Shown here: piece by piece, positions 48,976 through 57,636 of the stretch | Layout: each line of letters starts with the position of its first letter | How positions within the stretch are numbered: the stretch's first letter is position 1 | From: JAVKFY01 sp040223615 | GTDB lineage: Bacteria > Pseudomonadota > Alphaproteobacteria > GCA-2731375 | Direction: 5' to 3' | Assembly (NCBI GenBank): GCA_040223615.1 | Contig: JAVKFY010000064.1 | Coordinates: forward strand, 1 to 64,000 | DNA: 64,000 nt | Program-made: the position numbers and the translations under genes | Notes under the pieces: generated by a model | Seen by the model: only the letters and a program-made list of their open reading frames with translations | What the model was told of the DNA's origin: nothing | Database searches by the model: none

Positions 48976-50360
48976 TTTTCTCGACCGTCGAGTTCCTGGT
49001 CTTCTTCGTTGGCTTCGTGCTGGCTGGGCTGGTCGTCTGCCGACTGCTGCTACCGTTCTGGTGCGAGAAGGCCTTCCTGCTGCTGGCCAGCTACCTGTTC
49101 TATGGCATGTGGGATTGGCGCTTCTGCGCCCTGATCGCCGTCTCGACCCTGATCGACTACGTGCTCGGCCAGGCGATCGCGGCGGAGGGCAACCTGGCTC
49201 GGCGACGCTGGCTGCTGACCCTGTCGATCGTCGCCAACCTGTCGGTGCTCGGTTTCTTCAAGTATTTCAATTTCTTCGTCGACCAACTCCTGGCCGTGCT
49301 GCCGTTCGCGACGGCCGACGAGGTGCTCCGGGTGATCCTGCCGGTCGGTATCTCCTTCTACACCTTCCAGACCATGAGCTACTCGATCGACGTGTTCCAC
49401 CGCCGCATCCCGGCGGAGCGGCTCTTGCTCAATTTCGCGCTGTTCGTCGCCTTCTTCCCACAGCTCGTGGCCGGGCCGATCGTGCGCGCCAGCCTGTTCC
49501 TGCCGCAGCTCCAGACCGCGCCACGGGTATCCATACGCGCGATGCACTCGGCGCTGATCGTCTTCTCGCTCGGCCTGTTCAAGAAGGTGATGGTCGCCGA
49601 CCGGCTGGCCGAGTTCGTCGACATTACCTTCGACAATCCCGGCCTGTTCGACGCCGCCACGACCTGGCTGTCGGTGCTCGCGTTCGGCGTTCAGATATAC
49701 GCCGACTTCTCCGGCTACTCCGACATGGCCTATGGCGTGGCGCTGGTAATGGGCTACCGGCTGGTGCGCAACTTCCGGCTGCCCTACCTGGCCATCGACC
49801 CGTCGGATTTCTGGCGCCGCTGGCATGTCTCGCTGTCGTCGTGGCTGCGCGACTACCTCTACATCCCGCTGGGCGGCAGCCGGCAGGGCCGGCTGGCGAC
49901 GACGCGCAACGTGATCATCACCATGACGCTGGGCGGCCTGTGGCATGGCGCGGCCTGGCGTTTCGTCGCCTGGGGCCTGCTGCACGGGGCGTTGATCGTC
50001 TGCGGGCACCAGCTCGGCCGCCTGCGCCTGTGGCCACGCCGGGTCGGCGGCTGGGCGGTCACCGTCGGCGCCGTGTTCCTGATCTGGGTGTTCTTCCGGG
50101 CCACGACTTTCGAGGGCGCGGTGGCGATCTACGGCCAGCTCTTCGTGCCCGGACCGGGCATCGCCTGGCCAGCGCCCTACCCCATCCTGATCATCGCCGG
50201 ATTGGCCGCGCATCACGCGGTGCTGGCGAGCCGCTGGCGACGGCACGCGTTCGTCACGCGGCGCAACCCGCTGACGCCGTTCATCTTGCCGTTCTGCTGG
50301 CTGCTGCCGATGTTCTTCCATCCGCGGGCGTTCCAGCCCTTCATCTATTTCCAGTTCTAG
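48972..50360 (+). CDS. MBOAT-family membrane O-acyltransferase (AlgI/DltB/PatA-like)
   Basis: A 462-residue polytopic enzyme that passes acyl groups from cytoplasmic acyl donors across the membrane. Motifs: 'LGFFKYFNFFVDQL', 'LPVGISFYTFQTMSYSIDVF', 'FFPQLVAGPIVRASLFLPQL', 'PSDFWRRWHVSLSSWLRDYL', and the catalytic His in 'GGLWHGAAWRFVAWGLLHG'. The ATG at 48972 overlaps the SGNH stop. The AlgI-like fold fits acetylation of an exported glycan; the acceptor remains unknown. Followed after 11 bases by the isochorismate synthase gene. Confidence 0.9.
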   Translation: MIFSTVEFLVFFVGFVLAGLVVCRLLLPFWCEKAFLLLASYLFYGMWDWRFCALIAVSTLIDYVLGQAIAAEGNLARRRWLLTLSIVANLSVLGFFKYFNFFVDQLLAVLPFATADEVLRVILPVGISFYTFQTMSYSIDVFHRRIPAERLLLNFALFVAFFPQLVAGPIVRASLFLPQLQTAPRVSIRAMHSALIVFSLGLFKKVMVADRLAEFVDITFDNPGLFDAATTWLSVLAFGVQIYADFSGYSDMAYGVALVMGYRLVRNFRLPYLAIDPSDFWRRWHVSLSSWLRDYLYIPLGGSRQGRLATTRNVIITMTLGGLWHGAAWRFVAWGLLHGALIVCGHQLGRLRLWPRRVGGWAVTVGAVFLIWVFFRATTFEGAVAIYGQLFVPGPGIAWPAPYPILIIAGLAAHHAVLASRWRRHAFVTRRNPLTPFILPFCWLLPMFFHPRAFQPFIYFQF

Positions 50361-50371
50361 GTCGGTATCGA

Positions 50372-51526
50372 ATGGCCATCGCGGAAATCATACGGCGGCT
50401 TCTAGCGGCGGCGGACCGGGACCGGCGACCGCTGGCCGTCTGGCGCCGGCCGGGCGGCGAACACGTGGAGGCCGTCGTGGGTCAGCGCGAGTTCGCGGCG
50501 CGTCCGGTATTCAATGGCAAGCCGGGCTTCGCGCTGGCTCGCTTCGACGCGCCGGGCGATGGGCCGGTCGAGGTGATCGAGGCCGACATCGTGGTTAAAG
50601 GCTCGGCACTGCGCTTCGCGGGCGGAGCGCGGCTGAACGACACACCGTCGAACGACGCACAACGCGCTTTGTTGGACGGCGCGGCGAGAACGACGACGCC
50701 GGTCCGGGCCGGCATGTCAGGGCGGACGCCGGCGATCACCGACGAGGCGACCTATCATGCGCTTGTTGCCGATGCCGTGGCGGCGATCGAAGCCGGGCGG
50801 TTCGCCAAGGTGGTGACCTCGCGGGCCGAACCCCGGCCGCTACCGCCGGATACCGACCTTCTTGACCTGTTTGAGCGCCTGGCGAAGCGTTATCCGGCGG
50901 CGTTCGTCGCGCTGGTGACGCGGCCGGGCCGCGACGCGTGGCTGGTGGCGACGCCGGAGACGCTGCTGAGCTGGCGCGGCGGCGAGCTGCGCACGATGGC
51001 GCTGGCGGGAACGCAGATCCGGCCCGACGTTGCCGACCTGGCCACCGTGACCTGGGTCGACAAGCTGATCGAGGAACAGGCGATCGTGGCGCGTGACATC
51101 CGGCGCGCGTTCTCCACATGCGGCGTCATCGACTACGTGGAGAGCGGGCCGCGCACCGTACGCGCCGCGAACCTCGTGCACCTGCGTTCCGAGTTCGTCG
51201 TGCCTGACGTGGCGCCGGACCTGGCTGCCCGGTTGCTGGGTGCCCTGCATCCGACGGCGGCGGTGTGCGGCCTGCCGAAGGCCGAGGCGGCGGCGTACCT
51301 ACGCGAACGTGAAGGCTACGACCGGGCCTGCTATGCCGGGTTCCTGGGGCCGGTGAATATGGACGGCGGCACCGACCTGTTCGTCAATCTGCGCACCTCG
51401 CAGATCATCGGCGACACGCTCTTCCTCTATGTCGGCGGCGGCATCGTCGCCGGCTCCGACCCGGCCACTGAGTGGGCCGAGACGGTGGCGAAGACGCGTA
51501 CGGTCGGCGCGGTGCTCGACACCTAG
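50372..51526 (+). CDS. Isochorismate synthase (EntC/DhbC/MenF-like)
   Basis: A 384-residue chorismate-utilising enzyme that isomerises chorismate to isochorismate for siderophore, salicylate or menaquinone synthesis. Seen: 'FAKVVTSRAEPRPLPPDTDL', 'AFVALVTRPGRDAWLVATPE', 'GTQIRPDVADLATVTWVDKL', 'CGLPKAEAAAYLREREGYDR' and 'YAGFLGPVNMDGGTDLFVNL', ending 'GGGIVAGSDPATEWAET'. Weak ribosome site. Its likely neighbours for a siderophore or menaquinone pathway are absent; instead it follows MBOAT. The stop TAG shares CTAG (51523-51526) with the convergent ABC permease stop. EntC-type versus MenF-type cannot be told from here. Confidence 0.88.
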   Translation: MAIAEIIRRLLAAADRDRRPLAVWRRPGGEHVEAVVGQREFAARPVFNGKPGFALARFDAPGDGPVEVIEADIVVKGSALRFAGGARLNDTPSNDAQRALLDGAARTTTPVRAGMSGRTPAITDEATYHALVADAVAAIEAGRFAKVVTSRAEPRPLPPDTDLLDLFERLAKRYPAAFVALVTRPGRDAWLVATPETLLSWRGGELRTMALAGTQIRPDVADLATVTWVDKLIEEQAIVARDIRRAFSTCGVIDYVESGPRTVRAANLVHLRSEFVVPDVAPDLAARLLGALHPTAAVCGLPKAEAAAYLREREGYDRACYAGFLGPVNMDGGTDLFVNLRTSQIIGDTLFLYVGGGIVAGSDPATEWAETVAKTRTVGAVLDT

Positions 51527-52353
51527 GCGCGCCAGCGCAGGAAGTATTTTTCCGCGCGGTTGATCAGCCAGCTCACGCACAGGCCCAGGATCGACAGCAT
51601 GGCGACCCCAGCGATCAGCTGGTCGGTCGCCATCAGGTTGCCGGCCAGCAGCACATACGCGCCGATACCGAACTCGGCGCCGATCATCTCCGCCGCGACC
51701 AGCAGGATGATCGAGATCGAGGCCGAGATGCGCATGCCCGACAGGATCGCCGGCATGGCGCTCGGCAGCACGATCTTCCAGACGATGGCGGCGCGCGACA
51801 GGCCGAAGCTCTGGCCCATGCGGATCAGGCCGCGGTCGACCGCGTCGATGCCACCGTAGGTCGCGATCACGGTGGGGAAGAAGCTGCCAAACAGGATGGT
51901 GGCGACCTTGGAGCCCTCGCCGATGCCGAACCAGATGATGAACAGCGGCAGCAGCGCGATCTTCGGGATCGGGAAGATCGCCGCCACCAGCGGCGCCAGT
52001 CCGGCCCGCGTGATCGAAAACAGGCCGATCAGGGTCCCGACGGCCAGGCCCAGCAACGTGCCGGCAGTCCAGCCGGCGACCAGGCGGGTCAGCGACGCGG
52101 AAACGTGCTTCCACAACAGGCCGCTGTTCACCAGGTCGGCGAAGGCCTGCAACGCCTCGCTCGGTGCCGGCAGGATCAGTGGCGTGATCACGCCGGTGCG
52201 CGAGCCGGCCTCCCAGAGCAACAGAAGCGCGGCGAACACGGCCGGGCCGACCCAGCGCTGCGGCTGCGGCGCGAAGCCGCCGCCGCGGAACGCGACCTGC
52301 CGGCTTCCGCCGGACCCATGCGGGCGGTCGTCGCCGGCGGGCACGTCAACCAT
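51523..52353 (-). CDS. ABC transporter permease (SsuC/TauC-type)
   Basis: A 276-residue inner-membrane permease of the nitrate/sulfonate/taurine/bicarbonate group. About six hydrophobic segments; the EAA-like coupling motif 'GQSFGLSRAAIVWKIVLPSA' followed by 'MPAILSGMRISASISII' is clear. It forms the channel with the ATPase encoded directly upstream (8-base overlap). Solute unknown. Last gene of the five-gene leftward operon that starts at 56184. Confidence 0.92.
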   Translation of the reverse strand: MVDVPAGDDRPHGSGGSRQVAFRGGGFAPQPQRWVGPAVFAALLLLWEAGSRTGVITPLILPAPSEALQAFADLVNSGLLWKHVSASLTRLVAGWTAGTLLGLAVGTLIGLFSITRAGLAPLVAAIFPIPKIALLPLFIIWFGIGEGSKVATILFGSFFPTVIATYGGIDAVDRGLIRMGQSFGLSRAAIVWKIVLPSAMPAILSGMRISASISIILLVAAEMIGAEFGIGAYVLLAGNLMATDQLIAGVAMLSILGLCVSWLINRAEKYFLRWRA

Positions 52354-53113
52354 CGGCGAGCTCCCGGTCGGCGGTGAGCGCTTCCTGGCGCATCATGTCC
52401 CATAGCTCCTGTTGCAGTTCGGCCAGGCGCGCGGCCTGGCTGGCGCGCTCTGGCACCGGCACGTCGATCTCGACCACGTCGCGGATCTCGCCCGGCCGGC
52501 GCGACAGCACAACGACGCGGTGCCCGAGCCGGACCGCCTCGTTGAGGTTGTGGGTGACGTAGCAGGCGGTGAAGCCCTCCCGCATCCACAGGCCGACGAG
52601 ATCGTCGAGCAGCAGTTCGCGGGTCTGGCTGTCAAGCGCAGAGAGCGGTTCGTCCATCAGCAGCACGGCGGGATTGACCGCGAGCGCGCGGGCGATGGCG
52701 ACACGCTGCTTCATGCCGCCGGAAAGCTGCTTGGGGAAGACGCCAGCGAAGTCGGCAAGCCGCGTGCGTTCCAGCACGTCGGCGATGCGGCTGTCGGTTT
52801 CGGTCTTGCCGAGGCGATGGCCCTCCAGCGCCAGCGAGACGTTGCCGGCGACGGTGCGCCACGGCAGCAGCGCGAAGTCCTGGAAGATGTAGGTCAGCGG
52901 GTTCAGCGAGTCAGCCGGCGGCTCGCCGAGCTGCAGCACCGCGCCTTGGCTCGGCCGCTCAAGACCGCCGATCAACCGCAGCAGCGTGGATTTGCCACAG
53001 CCGGATGGACCGATGATGCAGACGATCTCTCCGCTGGCGATCTTCAGATCGATGCCGCGCAGGACCTCAAGATCGCCATAGCGGTGCGACAGCCCGGCGA
53101 TCTCAAGGTCCAT
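52346..53113 (-). CDS. ABC transporter ATP-binding protein (SsuB/TauB-type)
   Basis: A 255-residue ATPase. Walker A 'IGPSGCGKSTLLR' (about 34-46), Q-loop 'YIFQDFALLPWRTV', signature 'LSGGMKQRVAIARALAV', Walker B 'VLLMDEPLSALD', H-loop 'YVTHNLNEAVRLG'. It powers import by the adjoining permease (3' overlap of 8 bases). The solute-binding protein gene ends 33 bp upstream. Confidence 0.95.
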   Translation of the reverse strand: MDLEIAGLSHRYGDLEVLRGIDLKIASGEIVCIIGPSGCGKSTLLRLIGGLERPSQGAVLQLGEPPADSLNPLTYIFQDFALLPWRTVAGNVSLALEGHRLGKTETDSRIADVLERTRLADFAGVFPKQLSGGMKQRVAIARALAVNPAVLLMDEPLSALDSQTRELLLDDLVGLWMREGFTACYVTHNLNEAVRLGHRVVVLSRRPGEIRDVVEIDVPVPERASQAARLAELQQELWDMMRQEALTADRELADG

Positions 53114-53146
53114 GACGGCTCGGCCAATACGTTCCGGGGGGCGGCC

Positions 53147-54184
53147 TCAGTAGGTCTTCACGAAGCTCGCGTCGACGAGCTGTTCGATGCTGAGCGACTG
53201 CGGCACCAGATTCTGCTTCTGGAACCAGATCATCTGCCGCGTCACATCGGTGAGGTGCAGCGCCGCGCCTTCGTTCAGGTTCATCGCGCCGGCTTGGATC
53301 GGCGGCGCCGCCTTCTCGTAGGGGCGATCGACATAGACATACTTGTGGATCGTCTTCGTCATCTCCTCCAGCTCAGCGGCGCTGCCTTCCTTGCGCACCA
53401 TCACGCGATTGAAGTCGGCGATACCCTTGCCGTAGGCCTTGACGAAGCGGGCCACGATGTCGCGCCGCTCCTTGGTGTTCGCGGTCGAGGTGAACAGCGT
53501 CGAGATCTGGTACTCGGCGTAATTGTAGAGCCAGCCGATCTCCTTCGCCGCGCCGGCCTTGGTCAGCGCCTTGGCGATGTGCGGCACCATGATCATCGAG
53601 TCGACCTGGCCGCTCTTGAGCGCGCCGATCATCGACCCGACCTTCTGCAGCGGCACCAGCTTGACGTCGGAGAGCGCAAAGCCCTCCTTCTCGGCGACAC
53701 GCGCTGTCATGTAATGGAAGGTCGAGCCGACCTGGGTCATCGCCAGCGAATGGCCCGGCAACTTCGCCGGCGAGGTCAGCCCCGCTTCATAGGCCTTGTT
53801 CGACGCCATGATCATCATGCCGTCGATGCCTTTTTTCTCGTGCAGCACGCCGGCGACGATCTTCACCGCGTCCTTCGCCGCCAGGTTCATCAGGCCGCCG
53901 GTGACACCGGCGATCCCGAAGTCGGCGTCGCCCGCCGCGACGGCCACCGCGATCGGCTGCGCTGCCTGGAAGAACTCGAAGCTGACGTCCAGGTTCTGCT
54001 CGGCGAAATAGCCCTTCTCCAGCGCGATGAAGCCGGCCGAGTGCGAGGTGAAGCGCAGCGCGCCCACCACCACCTTGTCGGCGGCCTGGGCCGTGGCCAC
54101 GGCGCCACCGACGCCCAGCGCGGCGACCAGGCCAGCCGCCAGCGCGGCCCGGCGGTTGATGGAGAAGTTATTGATCTTGCTCAT
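53147..54184 (-). CDS. ABC transporter periplasmic substrate-binding protein (SsuA/NMT1-like)
   Basis: A 345-residue protein with a possible Tat leader ('SINRRAALAAGLVAALG', ending AQA-ADK at about 35). The mature part has the NMT1/SsuA type-2 periplasmic binding fold: 'LEKGYFAEQNLDVSFEFF', 'VAAGDADFGIAGVTGGLMNL', 'LPGHSLAMTQVGSTFHYMTA'. The ligand is not predictable. Gap of 100 bp to the upstream PhnM-like gene. Suggested ligand class (from the neighbouring amidohydrolase) is a small organophosphonate, cyclic amide or nucleoside-like compound; inference. Confidence 0.9.
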   Translation of the reverse strand: MSKINNFSINRRAALAAGLVAALGVGGAVATAQAADKVVVGALRFTSHSAGFIALEKGYFAEQNLDVSFEFFQAAQPIAVAVAAGDADFGIAGVTGGLMNLAAKDAVKIVAGVLHEKKGIDGMMIMASNKAYEAGLTSPAKLPGHSLAMTQVGSTFHYMTARVAEKEGFALSDVKLVPLQKVGSMIGALKSGQVDSMIMVPHIAKALTKAGAAKEIGWLYNYAEYQISTLFTSTANTKERRDIVARFVKAYGKGIADFNRVMVRKEGSAAELEEMTKTIHKYVYVDRPYEKAAPPIQAGAMNLNEGAALHLTDVTRQMIWFQKQNLVPQSLSIEQLVDASFVKTY

Positions 54185-54284
54185 GTATCACTCCCATTCG
54201 GGGGCAACGACCCGCCCCGACTTTCGGGCCAGAGTCATGGCGGCTCAGCGTCGCTGTTGCAAGGCAAAAGCGGGTCGGGAGCGC

Positions 54285-55412
54285 CTAGACGCGATAGACG
54301 GGCCGGCCGGCGACGACGGTGGCGGTGACGGCGGCCGGCGCGGTCTCGTCGATGACGATCAGGTCGGCGCGCTGGCCGATTTCGATGGTGCCTCGGTCGT
54401 CGAGCCCGGCGGCGGTCGCCGGGTTGGCGCTGACCAGCGGCCACACCTTTTCCCAGGCCATGCCGCGCTCGTTCACCAGCCGGAAGGCGGCGGCGAGCAG
54501 CGCCGGGTAGTAGTAGTCCGAGGCCAGGATCGTGCAGAGATCGGCCTCGCTGGCGTCGGCCGCGTTCATCGCCCCGATATGGCTGCCGCCGCGCACCACG
54601 TTCGGCGCGCCGAGCACGACATGCTCACCGGCCTGGCGGGCGTCGGTCGCGGTCTCGGCGTTCATCGGAAACTCGGCGATGGTGGCGCCAAGCGCCCGAA
54701 AATCCTGGCGCATCTGCGGCGTCATGTCGTCGTGGCTGAGCATCGACACGCCGGCCTCGCGAGCGCTGGCGGCGACGCCGGCGACGGCGCCCGGCACATC
54801 GTTCTGCCTGGCCCAGACGCTGTCGAGCAACGCCTTGTAGTCGTCGACCGACAGGCCGGCGCGTTCGGCGTTGTGGCTCACCTTGTCGGCCCGGCGCATC
54901 GACATGGCGTTCTGCGTGGTGTGGTCGTTGAAGGCCAGCAACGGCTTGTGCGCGTCGCCCAGCCATTCCTCAACCCGTTCGATCGCGTGCAGCGCGAAGG
55001 TCTCCCAGCGAATGTGCAACCGGTTGTCGACCGTCAGGCGCGGCTGCATCTCGGCCAGTGCGGCGACGAACTCGACGCCGTTGTCGAGGCAGCGCAGCCC
55101 CGGCTCCCACGACAGGGTCAGGCCATGAAAGGCGGTGGTGATGCCGTTGGCGGCGAGCTGGCGGTCGGTCTCGGCCAGCGCCAGCGGCAGCGGGAAGAAG
55201 GTCTTGGCGCGTGGCATCCATTGCCGCTCGAACGCGTCGCCGTGGATGTCGACGATGCCGGGCGCGACCAGCCGGCCACCGGCGTCGATCACCTCGCGCG
55301 CGCCGACATCGCCGCCAAGCACCGTGATCCGCCCGTCGTCGCAGATCACTTCCGTGTCCGTCACACCGTCGGGCAGCAGCACCCGGCCGTTGACGATCGC
55401 CAATCCCGTCAT
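54285..55412 (-). CDS. PhnM-like amidohydrolase (orphan)
   Basis: A 375-residue amidohydrolase-superfamily enzyme closest by pattern to PhnM (alpha-D-ribose 1-methylphosphonate 5-triphosphate diphosphatase). Metal-binding H-x-D-x2-E: 'GIVDIHGDAFERQWMPRAKT'. Other matches are 'KPLLAFNDHTTQNAM', 'VSMLSHDDMTPQMRQDFRAL' and 'EFPMNAETA...VVLGAPNVVRGGSHIGA'. No phnGHIJKL C-P lyase genes are in the window, so the classical role is doubtful. ATG 55412 preferred over upstream TTG/GTG. It is between an SDR gene (10 bp) and an ABC importer. Confidence 0.8.
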   Translation of the reverse strand: MTGLAIVNGRVLLPDGVTDTEVICDDGRITVLGGDVGAREVIDAGGRLVAPGIVDIHGDAFERQWMPRAKTFFPLPLALAETDRQLAANGITTAFHGLTLSWEPGLRCLDNGVEFVAALAEMQPRLTVDNRLHIRWETFALHAIERVEEWLGDAHKPLLAFNDHTTQNAMSMRRADKVSHNAERAGLSVDDYKALLDSVWARQNDVPGAVAGVAASAREAGVSMLSHDDMTPQMRQDFRALGATIAEFPMNAETATDARQAGEHVVLGAPNVVRGGSHIGAMNAADASEADLCTILASDYYYPALLAAAFRLVNERGMAWEKVWPLVSANPATAAGLDDRGTIEIGQRADLIVIDETAPAAVTATVVAGRPVYRV

Positions 55413-55422
55413 CGTCACCAAC

Positions 55423-56184
55423 TCACATCAAACTTTGACCATCGTCGACGGCCAGGATCGTGCCGGTCATGAAGTCCGACCCCGGCCCGCAGAGCAACAT
55501 CAGGCTGGCGTCAAGGTCGGCCGGCACGCCGACCCGCCGGCGCGGGAACTTGCGCACGAAGGCCTGGCCGGCCTCCGTCTGCCAGTGATCGGCGTTCATC
55601 TCGGTCTCGACATAGCCCGGACAGAGCGCGTTCACCTGAATCCCGTAGCGCGCCCATTCTAGCGCCAACGCCTTGGTCATTTGTGTGACGGCGGCCTTGG
55701 TCATGGCGTAGAGCGACAGTTGCGGGATTACTTTCAGCGCCAGCAGCGAGGCAAGATTCACGATCTTGCCGCCCTCGCCGCGCTCGATCATCCGCCGGCC
55801 GATGGCCTGGGCGCAGAACCAGGTGCCCTTCAGGTTGGTGTCGACCACGAAGTCGTAGTCCTCGGCGGTCATCTGCTGCGCCGGCTTCTGCACCGTCACG
55901 CCGGCATTGTTGACCAGGATGCCAAGCGGCCCGATCGCCGCCTCGGCCGCCGCGACCGCCGGGTCGATGGCGTCCGCGTCGCGCACGTCCAGTTCGCAAG
56001 CATGGGCGCGACGGCCCAGCGCCTCGATTTCCGCCGCCAGGTCGGCGACCCGGTCGGCGCGCCGCGCGCTGACCGCCACGTCGGCGCCCGCGCGAGCCAG
56101 GGTCAGCGCGAAATGCCGGCCCAGGCCGGTCGAGGCGCCGGTGACAAACGCGGCGCGTCCGGCCAGCAATCCGGCCTCGGTCAT
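55423..56184 (-). CDS. Short-chain dehydrogenase/reductase (first gene of PhnM-like/ABC operon)
   Basis: A 253-residue classical SDR: 'VTGASTGLGRHFALTLARAG' (15-34), 'ILVNNAGVTVQKPAQ', 'NLASLLALKVIPQLSLYAMT' with catalytic Ser and Tyr-x3-Lys (YAMTK), and 'VNALCPGYVETEMN'. ATG 56184 with GGAGGAAG upstream. Arg-rich 'SARRADRV' after strand 2 suggests NADP(H). Divergent from the GGDEF-type gene with about 155 bp between starts. Presumably part of catabolism of the solute imported by the ABC system. Confidence 0.9.
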   Translation of the reverse strand: MTEAGLLAGRAAFVTGASTGLGRHFALTLARAGADVAVSARRADRVADLAAEIEALGRRAHACELDVRDADAIDPAVAAAEAAIGPLGILVNNAGVTVQKPAQQMTAEDYDFVVDTNLKGTWFCAQAIGRRMIERGEGGKIVNLASLLALKVIPQLSLYAMTKAAVTQMTKALALEWARYGIQVNALCPGYVETEMNADHWQTEAGQAFVRKFPRRRVGVPADLDASLMLLCGPGSDFMTGTILAVDDGQSLM

Positions 56185-56340
56185 TTGGTCTTCCTCCAGT
56201 CCCGAAATCCGCCGATTGTTGCAACTTGGTCGCACAAGCCGGCTGCGATATGGTGCGACGCCAATGACGCGAAAACAACCGAGCCAGCCTGTGGCCAGCC
56301 GTATAGTTCCCGTTTACCGGGACTTGCTATAAATCGTTCC

Positions 56341-57636
56341 ATGACAACCCCAGCGCGCATCATCCTGCTCGATGACGATCCCGCCAACGCCGAGTCGCTG
56401 GCGGAAAGCCTCATGGCCCGTGGTTATGAGGTCACCGTCGCTGCTGGCCGCGAAGCCGCCGTCGACATGGCGCAGGCCGGCAAGGTCACCGTGATGGTGA
56501 TCGACGGCAGCGCCGTGGAAGACCAGGTGTTCTTGGAGGCGCTGCGGCAATGCGGCGCCGGCGAGACCTTGCCGGTGGTCCTCGTCGGTGTCGGCGGCGA
56601 CATGCTGCCCGACGCGTCGGCGGTATCGTACCTGCCCCGGCCCTACGCGTTCCTCGATCTGCTGGGCCGGCTGCGCATCCTGTGCCGGCTGGCGACGATG
56701 CGCGACGAGATCCTGCGGCGTACGGAAACCGCGCGCAGCTATGGCGTCGGTCAAGGTCCGCAGATCTCGATGCCGAACGAGATTGCCGATGCCGAGGTGC
56801 TGTTGATTCGCGGCGATGCCAACCTGGCGGCGCAGGCCGAGGCGGCGCTTGGCACGATCGGCAAGGTCACCGTCGTGGAGTCGATCGAGCAGGCCCAGAA
56901 CGTGCTGGACAAGCGACGGCTCGATGCCGTGATCGGTGCCGGCGGCGTCGCCGACGACTTCATGACCTTCAGCGCCGATGCCCGGGCCAACCCGCGGCTC
57001 TACAATCTGCCGATCCTGATGCTGGACGACATTGCCGACCTTGAGCGCCCCTTCCGGCACGGCGTGTCGGAAGTCGTGGCGCCGCGCGCGGCCGGCAACG
57101 AGCTGGCGTTCCGCACCGCCGCCCTGGTGCGCCAGCAGCGCTACCGCTTCGCGATGCAGGAGCAGTATCGCGAAGCGCGCCATTTCGCGACGTCGGACAG
57201 CCTGACTGGGCTCTACAATCACGGCTTCCTGCACGCACACCTGTCCAAGCGGATCGACGACGCGCGGATGCGCGGGCGCACGCTGTCGGTCGGCTATTTC
57301 GATATCTTCCACATGGCGGTGCTGAACGAGTCGCTGGGCTACATCGGCGGCGACTTCGTGATCCGCCAGGTCGGCGAAATGATCGGCAACCTGGTGCGCG
57401 CGGAAGACCTGCCGGCGCGCTATGGCGGCGACGATTTCTGCGTCGTGCTGCCCGATACCACCTACCAGGACGGGCTGCACGTGCTGCAGCGTATCGCCGG
57501 GGTGATCAACTTCACCGACTTCTCGGTGCCACGGGTGAACGATCCGGTCTCGGTGAACCTGAATGCCGGTTGTGCCACGCTGGACAACGACGACACCGTG
57601 GAGTCGTTGATCGCGCGGGCCCGTTCGCAGATATAG
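56341..57636 (+). CDS. PleD-like REC-REC-GGDEF protein with degenerate active site
   Basis: A 431-residue protein with the PleD layout. REC1 (about 5-120): Asp11/Asp12, Asp55 ('VMVIDGSAVED'), but the switch Lys is replaced ('SYLPRPYAF'). REC2 (about 145-270) has lost the acidic residues ('EVLLIRGDANLAAQAEAALG'). GGDEF domain (about 285-431): 'SDSLTGLYNHGFLHAHL', then 'GYFDIFHMAVLNESLGYIGG', and Gly-Gly-Asp-Asp-Phe at 362-366 in place of GGDEF. The inhibitory RxxD site is present (Arg353-Asp356, five residues before GGDDF). Catalysis is doubtful; it may bind c-di-GMP as an effector. Divergent from the SDR-PhnM operon. Confidence 0.85.
   Translation: MTTPARIILLDDDPANAESLAESLMARGYEVTVAAGREAAVDMAQAGKVTVMVIDGSAVEDQVFLEALRQCGAGETLPVVLVGVGGDMLPDASAVSYLPRPYAFLDLLGRLRILCRLATMRDEILRRTETARSYGVGQGPQISMPNEIADAEVLLIRGDANLAAQAEAALGTIGKVTVVESIEQAQNVLDKRRLDAVIGAGGVADDFMTFSADARANPRLYNLPILMLDDIADLERPFRHGVSEVVAPRAAGNELAFRTAALVRQQRYRFAMQEQYREARHFATSDSLTGLYNHGFLHAHLSKRIDDARMRGRTLSVGYFDIFHMAVLNESLGYIGGDFVIRQVGEMIGNLVRAEDLPARYGGDDFCVVLPDTTYQDGLHVLQRIAGVINFTDFSVPRVNDPVSVNLNAGCATLDNDDTVESLIARARSQI

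Noticed and set aside
48914..50371. Long open frame running through the MBOAT gene into the isochorismate synthase frame
   Set aside because: The Arg/Pro-rich translation is a shadow of MBOAT; only the part from 50372 has family similarity.
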